Origin: Flavobacterium sp.
GTDB taxonomy: Bacteria > Bacteroidota > Bacteroidia > Flavobacteriales > Flavobacteriaceae
Assembly: GCF_024305175.1 (NCBI RefSeq)
Contig: NZ_JAMWYY010000008.1
Span: forward strand, 1-64,000
Length of the DNA: 64,000 nt
Reading direction: 5' to 3'
Shown here: piece after piece, positions 28,840 through 38,723 of the stretch
Layout: every line of letters begins with the position of its first letter
Numbering within the stretch: position 1 is the stretch's first letter
Position numbers and translations under genes: made by a program
The notes under the pieces: generated by a model
Database searches by the model: none
What the model saw: the letters and a program-made list of their open reading frames with translations, nothing else
Told to the model about the DNA's origin: nothing

Positions 28840-28897
28840 TATGACACTGCTCTAAAGTGCATTAACACGGTAGGGCAGAACCGATGATAAAAAATAA

Positions 28898-29050
28898 TTA
28901 CTTTTTATTAAGCATCTGTTCTGCCCTTTTAACCTGATGAGGCTGAAGTAAAAGTACATTGTTAGGGTCGCTCATAAAATCCCTTAACTCATCAATATTA
29001 TTAAGTAAAACTTCAAATTCGGCATCATTAAGCCCTTCTATATTTTCCAT
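28898..29050 (-). CDS. Small hypothetical protein (50 aa)
   Basis: MENIEGLNDAEFEVLLNNIDELRDFMSDPNNVLLLQPHQVKRAEQMLNKK; 3 bp downstream of the 429 aa gene, same strand. Confidence 0.5.
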   Translation of the reverse strand: MENIEGLNDAEFEVLLNNIDELRDFMSDPNNVLLLQPHQVKRAEQMLNKK

Positions 29051-29052
29051 AG

Positions 29053-30342
29053 TTATTCAAATTGTAGTATAAACCGGTCTCTGTACTCTATTTTAGCCTC
29101 TAATGCTACTGTATAAGGCCCTGACTTTAAATCATGTTTAACGCCTGTCTCCCTGTCAAGCAAAATAATACTTTGCTGCTTAAATAAACCTTCAAATTTA
29201 CTCAGGCTGATAGAGTATTCAGTAGTAAATACTGCTATTACTAATAAGGGTATTTCTTTTTTGGTATGCCATTTGTCGTCTTGGCGTATATAGTATAACT
29301 TCTCATCATCAACAAGAGCGAATACCCTTGATTCGGTCTCCATATCAAGAAAATCATCAGGATATTGTTTTATAGTATAAGATATACTGGATACAGGTAT
29401 ATTTAAATCTCTTTGTAATAAGTCTATATAAAATTTATCAGGCTCAGTATAATCATGCTGTAGTACCTGCATATCAGGAGTAAAGATGATATCGGCTTCT
29501 CCTTCCTCAATTTTATTAATCATAAATGCCTGAAATGGCATCAGGTTTACATCCCACGTACTCCTATCGCTCGTTATTTTCGTTAAGACTACATAAGAAG
29601 GATTATCAGTATTATTTGTTTTGTGCCATATATGCACATAATCTCTTATCAAACCTTGATTAACAATTAAAAATTTAAGCATACTCAACTTTGACGGATA
29701 TGGATTACCGATGATATAAAACCCTTTATCTTTTATAGTAAATGATTTAATACCAGTATTTATGATGCCTTGTGAGAAGTTATTGACGGATATTTGCCAG
29801 TCTGAAACTACTGAAGGGAAATTAGGGGGAGTCCTAATAAGAAATCCGTTTCCGGGTTCAATAATTGTCGCAGTAGGATCTATTGCAGAATATGCACTTG
29901 ACAAAGTATTGTATTTATAAAACCTGTTAGTTAATGTTAATGGAGACAGATTAATAACCGGTATACCTGATATCGGAGATGAAAGTATCCAATAGTCAAG
30001 GCGTTTTAAGCCTGTCAGTAACCGGTTAAATGTAGCTTTTACAGTTGTTACATCTACATCTTTATTAAGCAATATAAGTTCACCATTATTTTCAACAGTA
30101 AAAACTGCTTTTGAGTCCTGCTCTACTGTCTCTCCTAAAACTTTTATAAAACAATTCCCTGTAATAATAAATTCAGTCGCGCCAATGTAAAGGTTATAAC
30201 AGGTAAAGCTGCCATGCTCAAGCGTTGAGTATTTTTCATTTATTATAACATCACAATTTCCATTGGGCAGCCCATCGCTCCACCTGCCGCCGCTCCAGGT
30301 TGTTGTGCCTTTTGTACAGGTATCGTATAGCAGTGTATGCAT
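29053..30342 (-). CDS. Surface-protein-like or fibre-associated protein without an obvious signal peptide
   Basis: 429 aa; WSGGRWSDGLPNGNCDVIINEKYST... and DKGFYIIGNPYPSKL resemble repeats of Bacteroidota secreted adhesins; immediately downstream of a fibre-like gene. Confidence 0.5.
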   Translation of the reverse strand: MHTLLYDTCTKGTTTWSGGRWSDGLPNGNCDVIINEKYSTLEHGSFTCYNLYIGATEFIITGNCFIKVLGETVEQDSKAVFTVENNGELILLNKDVDVTTVKATFNRLLTGLKRLDYWILSSPISGIPVINLSPLTLTNRFYKYNTLSSAYSAIDPTATIIEPGNGFLIRTPPNFPSVVSDWQISVNNFSQGIINTGIKSFTIKDKGFYIIGNPYPSKLSMLKFLIVNQGLIRDYVHIWHKTNNTDNPSYVVLTKITSDRSTWDVNLMPFQAFMINKIEEGEADIIFTPDMQVLQHDYTEPDKFYIDLLQRDLNIPVSSISYTIKQYPDDFLDMETESRVFALVDDEKLYYIRQDDKWHTKKEIPLLVIAVFTTEYSISLSKFEGLFKQQSIILLDRETGVKHDLKSGPYTVALEAKIEYRDRFILQFE

Positions 30343-30839
30343 TATGCCAGTTTTAGTTTACCATACAATAAAACTTCGGGTTTGTCTCCGGCTTGTGTAA
30401 CCATTATTGCCGCTATTGCATGCTGGCCATATAACTGTGGCAGCATATCGTTTGTGTGGTTAAGTATAAAACCGTCTGTTGCAAAAGCAATATTGCCTGG
30501 TCCTGACTGTTGTATGATGAGTTGGAAGCCTTCTTTATACGTAATTAATGTGCTAAGTTTTATGGTGATATCTTCATTACCGGAATAGATAAGCGTTTTT
30601 CCAAGATCTTCAGACTGTATATCATATAACCTTTCTGAAACAGAATCATCAATATACTTAATATCAGCCTGCCTGCCTTCTTTAGTATCCAGCTCTTCCT
30701 TAAGCATTGCTATCCTGTCAAAAGGGATGGTTTCATCTTTATGCCAGTAGCTTTCCAGTATTGCCCAATACTCATCCTGAGTTGGTTTTTTTCCGGCGCT
30801 GAACCATTCTTTAAGAGTATTTATACTTGTAGCTGCCAT
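30342..30839 (-). CDS. Fibre-anchor-like protein sharing an N-terminal pattern with the 299 aa fibre
   Basis: ORF to 30872; likely start at ATG 30839 (MAATSINTLKEWFSAGKKPTQDEYWAILESYWHKDETIP). Confidence 0.55.
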   Translation of the reverse strand: MAATSINTLKEWFSAGKKPTQDEYWAILESYWHKDETIPFDRIAMLKEELDTKEGRQADIKYIDDSVSERLYDIQSEDLGKTLIYSGNEDITIKLSTLITYKEGFQLIIQQSGPGNIAFATDGFILNHTNDMLPQLYGQHAIAAIMVTQAGDKPEVLLYGKLKLA

Positions 30840-30943
30840 AAAATGTGTTTTATGTAAAAATAATGTAAACATTAAAAAAGCTCATTACGTAAAAACACTT
30901 AACTTGTTTACCGGCAGGAATAGCGAGCAGATAACGAAAAATT

Positions 30944-30974
30944 AAAAGCCTGCAATTACCTATTGCAGGCTTTT
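30944..30974 (-). terminator. Terminator downstream of ssrA
   Basis: AAAAGCCTGCAAT-TACCT-ATTGCAGGCTTTT, perfect 13-bp stem. Confidence 0.85.
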
Positions 30975-31030
30975 AACATAACTTAGTTGTTTTACCACTG
31001 GATTTTTCTGTAATGCAGGAGCATTTAAAG

Positions 31031-31426
31031 TGGAGTCGCCGGGAATCGAACCCGGGTCCAAACAGGCAATTCAAGAGCTTTCTACACGCTTAGTTTCCGC
31101 TTGGGTTTTCGATGATGTGCAAGGCCGGAAACTGCCACACACCACTTAGCTCCTTAAGTCTCGGGACAGCCGCAGAGCAAAACTATCCCCAGGTTTATGT
31201 TTACGGTCCTTCTATTCGAAACGCCATAAACCAGGGCTTTTCAGAAGGATCCTGCCTCCCTGCCTTGCAGGGACGTGGCTATATTCTTACTATAAATTCA
31301 GAATTAAGCAGCAAGAGCGTAGTTATTTTCGCCGTTTAAAATTTTGAGACATTATTTACGGGATATGTCCCCGTTCCCGGCGTGCTTACCATTCAATTCG
31401 ACCTGCTGTCAAAACCAGTCGACCCC
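31031..31426 (-). ncRNA. ssrA: tmRNA (transfer-messenger RNA)
   Basis: 5' GGGGUCGACUGGUUUUGACAGCAGG and 3' GGACCCGGGUUCGAUUCCCGGCGACUCCA (T-arm/acceptor); ends pair GGGGUCG/CGACUCC; tag ORF GENNYALAA* at 31304-31333; CCA not encoded. Confidence 0.95.
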
Positions 31427-31621
31427 CATTAGTAAGATGTATTATTTTTAGTCAAAAACAGCACCAAAAATAAAGGCACAAAGATACATTTTTAAATTTT
31501 ATTACTCATTAAAATTCCTGTATATTTGAAGCAATTAAACAAACTGATTTTAAACTTTCTACAATATATTGGCTAATCTGTTGTAAAACAGGTAAAATAA
31601 ACCATTTACTAAAGGCACGGC

Positions 31622-32836
31622 ATGAAATTCGGAATTATAAAAGAACGTAAAAATCCACCCGACAGGCGCGTGGTATTTTCTCCTGAAAAACTTGCAGAAC
31701 TTGTAAGAGAATATCCTGAAGCATCTGTAAGGGTAGAGCCTTCGGATATAAGGATTTTTTCTGATGATGAATACAGGGAGAGAGGTATTGAGGTGAATAA
31801 TGCTATGGAGGAATGTGATGTGCTACTGGGTGTAAAAGAAGTACCTGTAGAGGCTTTAATTCCGGGAAAAAAATATTTCTTTTTTTCGCATACTATTAAA
31901 AAGCAGCCATATAACCAAAAGCTTTTGCAGGCCATACTGGATAAAGACATAACTTTATATGACCATGAAACCATTGTAGATGCTTCTAACAGGAGACTAA
32001 TTGGTTTTGGCAGGTATGCAGGCATAGTGGGTGCTTATAATGCGTTCAGGGCACTTGGGTTAAAATATGAGTTGTTTAATTTGCCTAAGGCCGAAACACT
32101 CTCAGATAAAGAAGCACTTATTGCCAGATTAAGAAAGGCAATTATACCGCCAATTAAAATAGTACTTACAGGTAAAGGTAAAGTAGGCATGGGCGCTAAA
32201 GAAATTTTAGATGCCATGAAAATTAAGGAAGTGTCTGTTGCAGATTACCTTACCAAATCATATACCCATCCGGTTTACTGCCATATTGATGTTTTGGATT
32301 ATAACCGCAGGAAAGATGGTTCGGTAAAAGATAACCAGGATTTTTATGCCAACCCTTCGGAGTATGAATCAGATTTTGAAAAATTTACAAGAGTATCAGA
32401 TATGTTTATTGCAGGACATTTTTATGGCAATGGTGCGCCTGCTATATTAACCCGTGAAATGCTGAAATCTAAAGATAATAAGGTAAAAATTGTAGCTGAT
32501 ATTTCATGCGATGTTGGCGGCCCTGTGGCATGCACACTCAGAGCCAGCACCATTGCAGATCCTTTGTATGGGTATCACCCTTCTGATGATAAGGAAGTAG
32601 ATTACCGCCATCCTGCTGCAGTTGTGGTAATGGCAGTAGATAACCTGCCCTGCGAGCTGCCTAAAGATGCCAGCATTGGATTTGGTGATATGTTTATTAA
32701 TAATGTTATACCTGCCTTTTTTAATGGCGATAAAGACGGCATACTGAAACGTGCCATGATAACACAAAACGGAAAGCTTGCCCCGCGTTTTAAATATCTT
32801 GAAGGATATGTAGAAGAACGGGTAAAAGAAGTATAA
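31622..32836 (+). CDS. NAD(P)-dependent oxidoreductase, saccharopine/alanine dehydrogenase-like
   Basis: 404 aa; MKFGIIKERKNPPDRRVVFSPEKLAELVREYP..., AlaDh/PNT N-terminal-like, plus GKGKVGMGAKEIL nucleotide-binding-like segment. Confidence 0.7.
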   Translation: MKFGIIKERKNPPDRRVVFSPEKLAELVREYPEASVRVEPSDIRIFSDDEYRERGIEVNNAMEECDVLLGVKEVPVEALIPGKKYFFFSHTIKKQPYNQKLLQAILDKDITLYDHETIVDASNRRLIGFGRYAGIVGAYNAFRALGLKYELFNLPKAETLSDKEALIARLRKAIIPPIKIVLTGKGKVGMGAKEILDAMKIKEVSVADYLTKSYTHPVYCHIDVLDYNRRKDGSVKDNQDFYANPSEYESDFEKFTRVSDMFIAGHFYGNGAPAILTREMLKSKDNKVKIVADISCDVGGPVACTLRASTIADPLYGYHPSDDKEVDYRHPAAVVVMAVDNLPCELPKDASIGFGDMFINNVIPAFFNGDKDGILKRAMITQNGKLAPRFKYLEGYVEERVKEV

Positions 32837-32840
32837 CAAA

Positions 32841-32863
32841 ACACCCTGCCGCCGGCAGGGTGT
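32841..32863 (+). terminator. Rho-independent-like terminator
   Basis: ACACCCTGCC-GCC-GGCAGGGTGT immediately after the stop at 32836. Confidence 0.8.
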
Positions 32864-32907
32864 CTTGTTATAATAGTTTGAGTAAATTTGTGAATTAAAC
32901 TTTACAG

Positions 32908-35646
32908 ATGTCACTTAAAAATACAGTTACTTTTTTTTGCATGTTGCTGGCGCTAAATTTAAACGCCCAGCAAATCCTGCCGTTTGTAGAGAACTTTACT
33001 AAATCTGAATATTCGGGTGATAACCAGGTATGGAATATTACCCAGGCTGAAGATAATACTCTTTATTTTGCAAACAATCATTATTTTTTACGGTACAATG
33101 GAGTTAAATGGGAGCGTTACTCACTGCCCAATAAAACAATTATACGCTCTGTATTTGCAGATGGCAGCCGCATTTACTGTGGCTCTTACAGGGAGTTTGG
33201 TTATTGGGAACGTATAAAAGGTCTTATGCAATATACATCGCTCACTGCGGGCAATAATTATTTTTCTGATAGTGATAATGAAGAAGTTTGGAAAATATTT
33301 AAGCATGCAGATAAAATTTATTTCCAGACTTTTCACCGCATGTATGCTTATGACGGAAAAACGATAGCTACGTACAGGTTTCCTTCGCAAATTTCTTACT
33401 GTTATGTTATAGATAATACCATTTATGCAGCAAGTACCCGAAACGGAATGTACGCATTTAAAAACAGTAAGTTTGAGCAGATAGGGGCATGGCCCAAACT
33501 TAATGATAACATTATACACGGCATGGAGAAAAACGGCCGTGACATCTACATCTTTACAAAGAATAATGGCGTTTTTAAGGGTGATATCAAGGGAATAAAG
33601 CCTTGGGGCAGCAATATAAACACATTGCTTAAAAATGATGTTATACTCTCAGCAGCATTTATAAACACCAACATGCTTGCCATTGGTACAGCATTAAAAG
33701 GTATTTATATCATTAACCTTACCGATAACAGTTTTACGGTTATCAACAGGAATAATGCCCTTAAAAACAATGCGGTACTTTCTGTAGCACTGGACACTGA
33801 AAAAGACCTTTGGCTGGGACTGGACAATGGTATATCACATATAGAGGTAAATTCGCCTGTATCATTATTTACAGATAATTCAGGCCTTTTGGGTTCGGTA
33901 TATAGTATTGCGCCAACAGTAAACGGTTACCTTTTTGCTTCAAACCATGGCGTTTTCAGCTATGGGCAACAGGGCTTAAATACAATACCCAATTCGCAGG
34001 GGCAGGCGTGGGATGTATTTAAATCAGGTAACAACTACATAATAGGGCATAATGACGGTACATATATCTATAACGGACAGCTAAAAAAAGCCAATCCGGT
34101 TAATGGAGGATGGAAGTTCCTGAAAAGCAAATTTGACAAGGCTTATTTTCAGGCTAATTATTCAGGTATAGCGGTTTATACCAATACCGACAATCTCGGG
34201 GTTTATAAAACCCTTGACAGTATAGTAAAACCAATTCGTAATATTGCCCAGACAAGGCCGGGCGAACTATGGGCTGCTGACAGCTACAGGAGTCTCTACA
34301 GGGTATTATATGATGATGATTTTAATGTTAAACGGGTAGAAAATGTTTCCCAAAAAAACAACATAAAGAGCGATTATGGTGTAAAGCTGTTCCCGTTTAG
34401 GGGAGAGGTACTTTTTTATATCAACAACAAATGGTACACATACAACAGTATTAAAGATAAGCTTGAAGAAAATAAAGCGTTTACGGAAAAATTTTCCGGA
34501 ATCTCAGATATAGTGCCTGTAGACGATGATAACTTTATAATTATAAGGAGTGGTTTGCTGTATCTTATTACACGAAAAGGGGATATATTCACAGAAAAAC
34601 TGCTTAATGAAAAGTATTATCAGGGCAGGCTTATTATGGAGAATACTCAGGTGTATAAAAATGGGAGCAGCCTGCTTATAAATCTTGATGATGGCTTTAT
34701 GTCTTATAACATAGCCGGTAGCAGTAAAAAAGAAGCTCCAGTTACTATAGAAGCTTTTTATATGGGCAGGCTTATAGATGAGGATACTCACATAAAATAT
34801 AACCAGTCTGTAGAGCTTAATATCCTGACAGGATATTATGGCTATAACCGCCCGGATTTGTTTTACAGGCTAAACGCAGAGCCACTGCAGCCGGTTTTAA
34901 AAGGCAATATTATACTCAATAACCTTAGCAGCGGCAACCAGTCAGTAGATATCTACCGTAATAATAACGGCACTTATCAGCAAGTTGCTGCATACAGCTT
35001 TAATGTATCAAAGCCGTGGTATTTTTCTACGCTAATGGTTTTGGCTTACATAGCGGTTATCTCTGGGATATTCTTCTTGTATTACCGATGGAACAAAGTA
35101 CGCTACCTGCAAAAAATCAGGCTTAATGAAGAAGAGCTTAAGCACAGGCGAGAGATAATGGAGCTTGAACTTGAAGCAGAGAATAAACTGCGCCAGCAGG
35201 AATATGAAAAACATATGCTTGAGGTAGAAGTTCAGGCTAAAGCATCTGAAGTTGCCGGTAAGTCGCTTTCTATTGCCAAGCATAGCGAAATGATAGAGAG
35301 CATACAGGAAGCACTTAAAAGCGTTACAGGTTCTGATGAGTTGAAATCACGCATAAGCAAGATTATAAAAACAAACTCAATCAGCAAGAACGAATGGCAG
35401 AGTTTTGAGAAGAACCTTGTAAAAAGCCATGAAGATTTTGTAAACCGCCTTACGGATAAATTTCCTGCACTTACTCCTAAAGATATCAAGTTGTGCATCT
35501 ATTTAAAGATGAATCTGTCATCTAAGGAAATTGCCCCACTGATGAATATATCCTATCGTGGGGTAGAACTACATCGTTACAGGCTTCGAAAAAAACTGGA
35601 TATTACTACCGAAGAGAACCTTTCTCATTTTATGATTACTATTTAA
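32908..35646 (+). CDS. Two-component-regulator-propeller protein with transmembrane helix, coiled coil and C-terminal LuxR-type HTH
   Basis: 912 aa; signal peptide, propeller repeats (LDTEKDLWLGLDNGISHIEVN), TM (STLMVLAYIAVISGIFFLYYRW), HTH (LTPKDIKLCIYLKMNLSSKEIAPLMNISYRGVELHRYRLRKKLDI). Confidence 0.8.
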   Translation: MSLKNTVTFFCMLLALNLNAQQILPFVENFTKSEYSGDNQVWNITQAEDNTLYFANNHYFLRYNGVKWERYSLPNKTIIRSVFADGSRIYCGSYREFGYWERIKGLMQYTSLTAGNNYFSDSDNEEVWKIFKHADKIYFQTFHRMYAYDGKTIATYRFPSQISYCYVIDNTIYAASTRNGMYAFKNSKFEQIGAWPKLNDNIIHGMEKNGRDIYIFTKNNGVFKGDIKGIKPWGSNINTLLKNDVILSAAFINTNMLAIGTALKGIYIINLTDNSFTVINRNNALKNNAVLSVALDTEKDLWLGLDNGISHIEVNSPVSLFTDNSGLLGSVYSIAPTVNGYLFASNHGVFSYGQQGLNTIPNSQGQAWDVFKSGNNYIIGHNDGTYIYNGQLKKANPVNGGWKFLKSKFDKAYFQANYSGIAVYTNTDNLGVYKTLDSIVKPIRNIAQTRPGELWAADSYRSLYRVLYDDDFNVKRVENVSQKNNIKSDYGVKLFPFRGEVLFYINNKWYTYNSIKDKLEENKAFTEKFSGISDIVPVDDDNFIIIRSGLLYLITRKGDIFTEKLLNEKYYQGRLIMENTQVYKNGSSLLINLDDGFMSYNIAGSSKKEAPVTIEAFYMGRLIDEDTHIKYNQSVELNILTGYYGYNRPDLFYRLNAEPLQPVLKGNIILNNLSSGNQSVDIYRNNNGTYQQVAAYSFNVSKPWYFSTLMVLAYIAVISGIFFLYYRWNKVRYLQKIRLNEEELKHRREIMELELEAENKLRQQEYEKHMLEVEVQAKASEVAGKSLSIAKHSEMIESIQEALKSVTGSDELKSRISKIIKTNSISKNEWQSFEKNLVKSHEDFVNRLTDKFPALTPKDIKLCIYLKMNLSSKEIAPLMNISYRGVELHRYRLRKKLDITTEENLSHFMITI

Positions 35647-35890
35647 TTTCCTGTTAAATATTATCAAAACATTATCTTTTTCACGTATTTGTTATGGATG
35701 TTTAGTACATCATTACTACATCATTTTACTAAAATTTGATGTATACATTACCGTATTAATTTATTTATAATCAATCAATTATATTTAAATAATACATTTT
35801 TGATGTAGTATAGGGTAGTTCGTTTAGGTGTCACTATAACGATATAGTTTTTATTTTTGAGTAATGTTAATTTTAATACAATAAAATCCC

Positions 35891-38701
35891 ATGAGGAAAA
35901 CATTACTTAATATTAGTTTCTGCTTTGTTGGTGCTGCAGCATTTGCACAGGTACCTCCAACACCGTTAGATTCTATTATTCCTAATGATTCTATCTTTTT
36001 TGACAATCAGATGGAAGAAGTTGTACTTATAGGTTACGGATCTAAAAAAGCGGGAGCTATTACGGGCTCTGTTGCACAGGTAAAAGCAGCAGATATAGTA
36101 CGGACACCGGCGCAGTCTCCCATACAGGCCATACAGGGCAGGGCAGCGGGTGTAAATATTGTTACTAATGATGAACCCGGTGCACTACCTACAATCCGTA
36201 TAAGGGGGCTTGGTACAATTACCGCAGGCCGCGACCCGCTATATGTAGTAGACGGTGTGGAAACTACAAACATTAGCGGACTTAACCCCAACGACATTGC
36301 TACAATAGATATACTGAAAGATGCTTCTTCTCTTGCCATCTATGGGCAAAAAGGAGCCAATGGTGTGGTACTAATTACTACAAAACGTGGTAAAAGGGGA
36401 GACATTAAAGTTACTTATGATGGTTACTATGGGCAAAAATTTATTCAGCGAGATGTAGATATGGCAGATTCTTACAGGTATGCCTATTATAACAATACAG
36501 CTTTAGGTTCTTCATCCTATTTTAACCTCGATTCTCAGCCTTATAATACCAACTGGCTCGATGCCATTACCCGTACAGGTGAGATGATGAATAACACCAT
36601 CTCTATTTCCGGGGCAAGCGATAACGCAAATTATTATTTGAGTGCTTCAAATTACAAGGAAAGGGGTATTTTGAACGGTACTGCATTTGAAAGGACAAGT
36701 GTTGTTATGAAAAATGAGTTCAGGATGCTGGAAGACAAGCTGAAGGTAACCCCTTTCATTAACTTGTCCAGTTCTAATACCACACCTAAACCACTTAGCG
36801 CATTTACCAATGCTTACAGGCAGGCGCCTATTATGCCTGTTAGGTATCCTAACGGCAGGTGGGGAGCACCTTTGGTTAACGAAGCAGGCTTTAACGATTT
36901 AACGGGGCAACGTTACAACAACGTGGCCAACCCGGTAGCACAGTTATACTATTATAATGAGGAGCGCAAGAATGTTTTACTTACGGGCTCGATTAAAGCT
37001 GAACTTGAAATACTGGATTACCTGACATTTACTTCAAATTTTGGTGCTACTGCAGAGTGGGTAAGGGGCTATACTTTCACCCCAACGCGCGAGCTCTGGC
37101 TTGCTGCCAACCCTACAGGTACTATAGACGAGTATATTGCACAGAACGCGCAAAACCCAATAATAAACAGGTTAGACCAGCGCAGGAGCTCTAACTACAG
37201 GTGGAACTGGGACAACTTTGTAACCTTCAGCAAGTATTTTGATGCACACAAAGTGGTAGCTGTTGCCGGTTATTCCCGAAGTTCATTTGGAATGTGGGAA
37301 TATCTTAATGCCACACGTTTTGATGTGCCTGAGCAGTCTAACTACTGGAGTCTTAACCTATCCTCTAATAATGAAGAGGTTGCGCCGGGTTCTGTAGTAC
37401 AAAATGAAACAGGAACGCCAATAGTAAACCTTGCATACTTTGGCAGGTTAGAGTATGAGTATAGGGATAAATACCTGTTTACGGCATCTGTAAGGAGAGA
37501 AAGCATCAGTATATTTCAGGGAGACAAAAAAAATGCTGTATTCCCTGCTGTATCAGCCGGATGGGTTATATCAAGCGAAGATTTTATGGGTGATGTAAAC
37601 TTCTTGAACCACCTTAAAATAAGGGGGGGCTACGGAGAAGTTGGTAACGCTAACTCAATTGCACTTAACGCAGTACAGTTCAATAACGGTAATTATGCAT
37701 TTGGCCCTGACCAGTCAATTAACCCGGGCCTTTTCAACCCCGGACAAATTGATCGTAACCTTACATGGGAAACCATGAAAGAGTATGACCTGGGTATCGA
37801 TTTTGCAATGTTAACCAACAGGTTATCGGGTACAATAGATGTATATGACCGTAAAAATGAAAACCTTATCTTACCTATAGATGTTCCTGAAGTACTTTCC
37901 CCAGATCCGGTTTTTCTTAACAGCGGAGTAGTATCTAACAAAGGTGTAGAGGTTACCCTTAAATGGCAGGACAGAATAGGTGAAGACATTAACTACTGGA
38001 TAGGAGGTAACATGTCTTATAACAAAAACGAGCTTGAAGAAATATACAATGAACAGCTTTTTGGAGACTACATAGGCGGTGGACTTGGCAACGGCCAATA
38101 CACAAAACAGGTATTGTTAGGCCAGCCGCTGGGCAGTTTCTATGTATATAAAACTACAGGCTTTAACTCTGATGGTGGCTTTACCTACAGCGACCAAAGG
38201 GTAGTGGCAGGTACTTATATACCAACTACAACCTATGGCATAAACCTGGGGCTTACCTACAAAGGCATAGATTTTTCTGTAGATGCTTATGGTGTTGCGG
38301 GTAACAAACTCTACAATGGTAAAAAAGCACAGCGCTTTGGCGGCGAAAACATAGAGTCGGCATTGTTAGACAGTTTCTGGACGCCATCTACGCCAAACGC
38401 AGCCAACCCTAAGCCTAATAATGATGTGCCGCGCGCCTCTACCTACTACATTGAAAATGGCGACTACCTGCGCATCAACAACATAACGTTAGGCTATACA
38501 TTACCGGAAATGATTAAAGGTGTAGATAAGGTACGTATTTATGCTACTGCTGTTAACCCGTTCCTGTTTACCGATTTCAGTGGCTTCTCGCCGGAAATTA
38601 GCGGTAATGACAATGGTAACCCGCTTGGCAATGCAGGTATAGAGCTTGACGCTTACCCTACAAACAAATCGTTCCTTTTCGGACTTAACGTAGCATTTTA
38701 A
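35891..38701 (+). CDS. SusC/RagA-family TonB-dependent outer membrane transporter
   Basis: 936 aa; plug QMEEVVLIGYGSKKAGAITGSVAQVKAADIV...IQGRAAGVNIV...IRIRGLGTITAGRDPLYVVDGV. Confidence 0.95.
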   Translation: MRKTLLNISFCFVGAAAFAQVPPTPLDSIIPNDSIFFDNQMEEVVLIGYGSKKAGAITGSVAQVKAADIVRTPAQSPIQAIQGRAAGVNIVTNDEPGALPTIRIRGLGTITAGRDPLYVVDGVETTNISGLNPNDIATIDILKDASSLAIYGQKGANGVVLITTKRGKRGDIKVTYDGYYGQKFIQRDVDMADSYRYAYYNNTALGSSSYFNLDSQPYNTNWLDAITRTGEMMNNTISISGASDNANYYLSASNYKERGILNGTAFERTSVVMKNEFRMLEDKLKVTPFINLSSSNTTPKPLSAFTNAYRQAPIMPVRYPNGRWGAPLVNEAGFNDLTGQRYNNVANPVAQLYYYNEERKNVLLTGSIKAELEILDYLTFTSNFGATAEWVRGYTFTPTRELWLAANPTGTIDEYIAQNAQNPIINRLDQRRSSNYRWNWDNFVTFSKYFDAHKVVAVAGYSRSSFGMWEYLNATRFDVPEQSNYWSLNLSSNNEEVAPGSVVQNETGTPIVNLAYFGRLEYEYRDKYLFTASVRRESISIFQGDKKNAVFPAVSAGWVISSEDFMGDVNFLNHLKIRGGYGEVGNANSIALNAVQFNNGNYAFGPDQSINPGLFNPGQIDRNLTWETMKEYDLGIDFAMLTNRLSGTIDVYDRKNENLILPIDVPEVLSPDPVFLNSGVVSNKGVEVTLKWQDRIGEDINYWIGGNMSYNKNELEEIYNEQLFGDYIGGGLGNGQYTKQVLLGQPLGSFYVYKTTGFNSDGGFTYSDQRVVAGTYIPTTTYGINLGLTYKGIDFSVDAYGVAGNKLYNGKKAQRFGGENIESALLDSFWTPSTPNAANPKPNNDVPRASTYYIENGDYLRINNITLGYTLPEMIKGVDKVRIYATAVNPFLFTDFSGFSPEISGNDNGNPLGNAGIELDAYPTNKSFLFGLNVAF

Positions 38702-38723
38702 TAAAATCTGATAAAGAAAAATA

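Noticed and set aside
31112-31339. 75 aa plus-strand ORF at the tmRNA locus
   Set aside because: It is the antisense of ssrA; the tmRNA ends, acceptor pairing and tag are clear on the minus strand.
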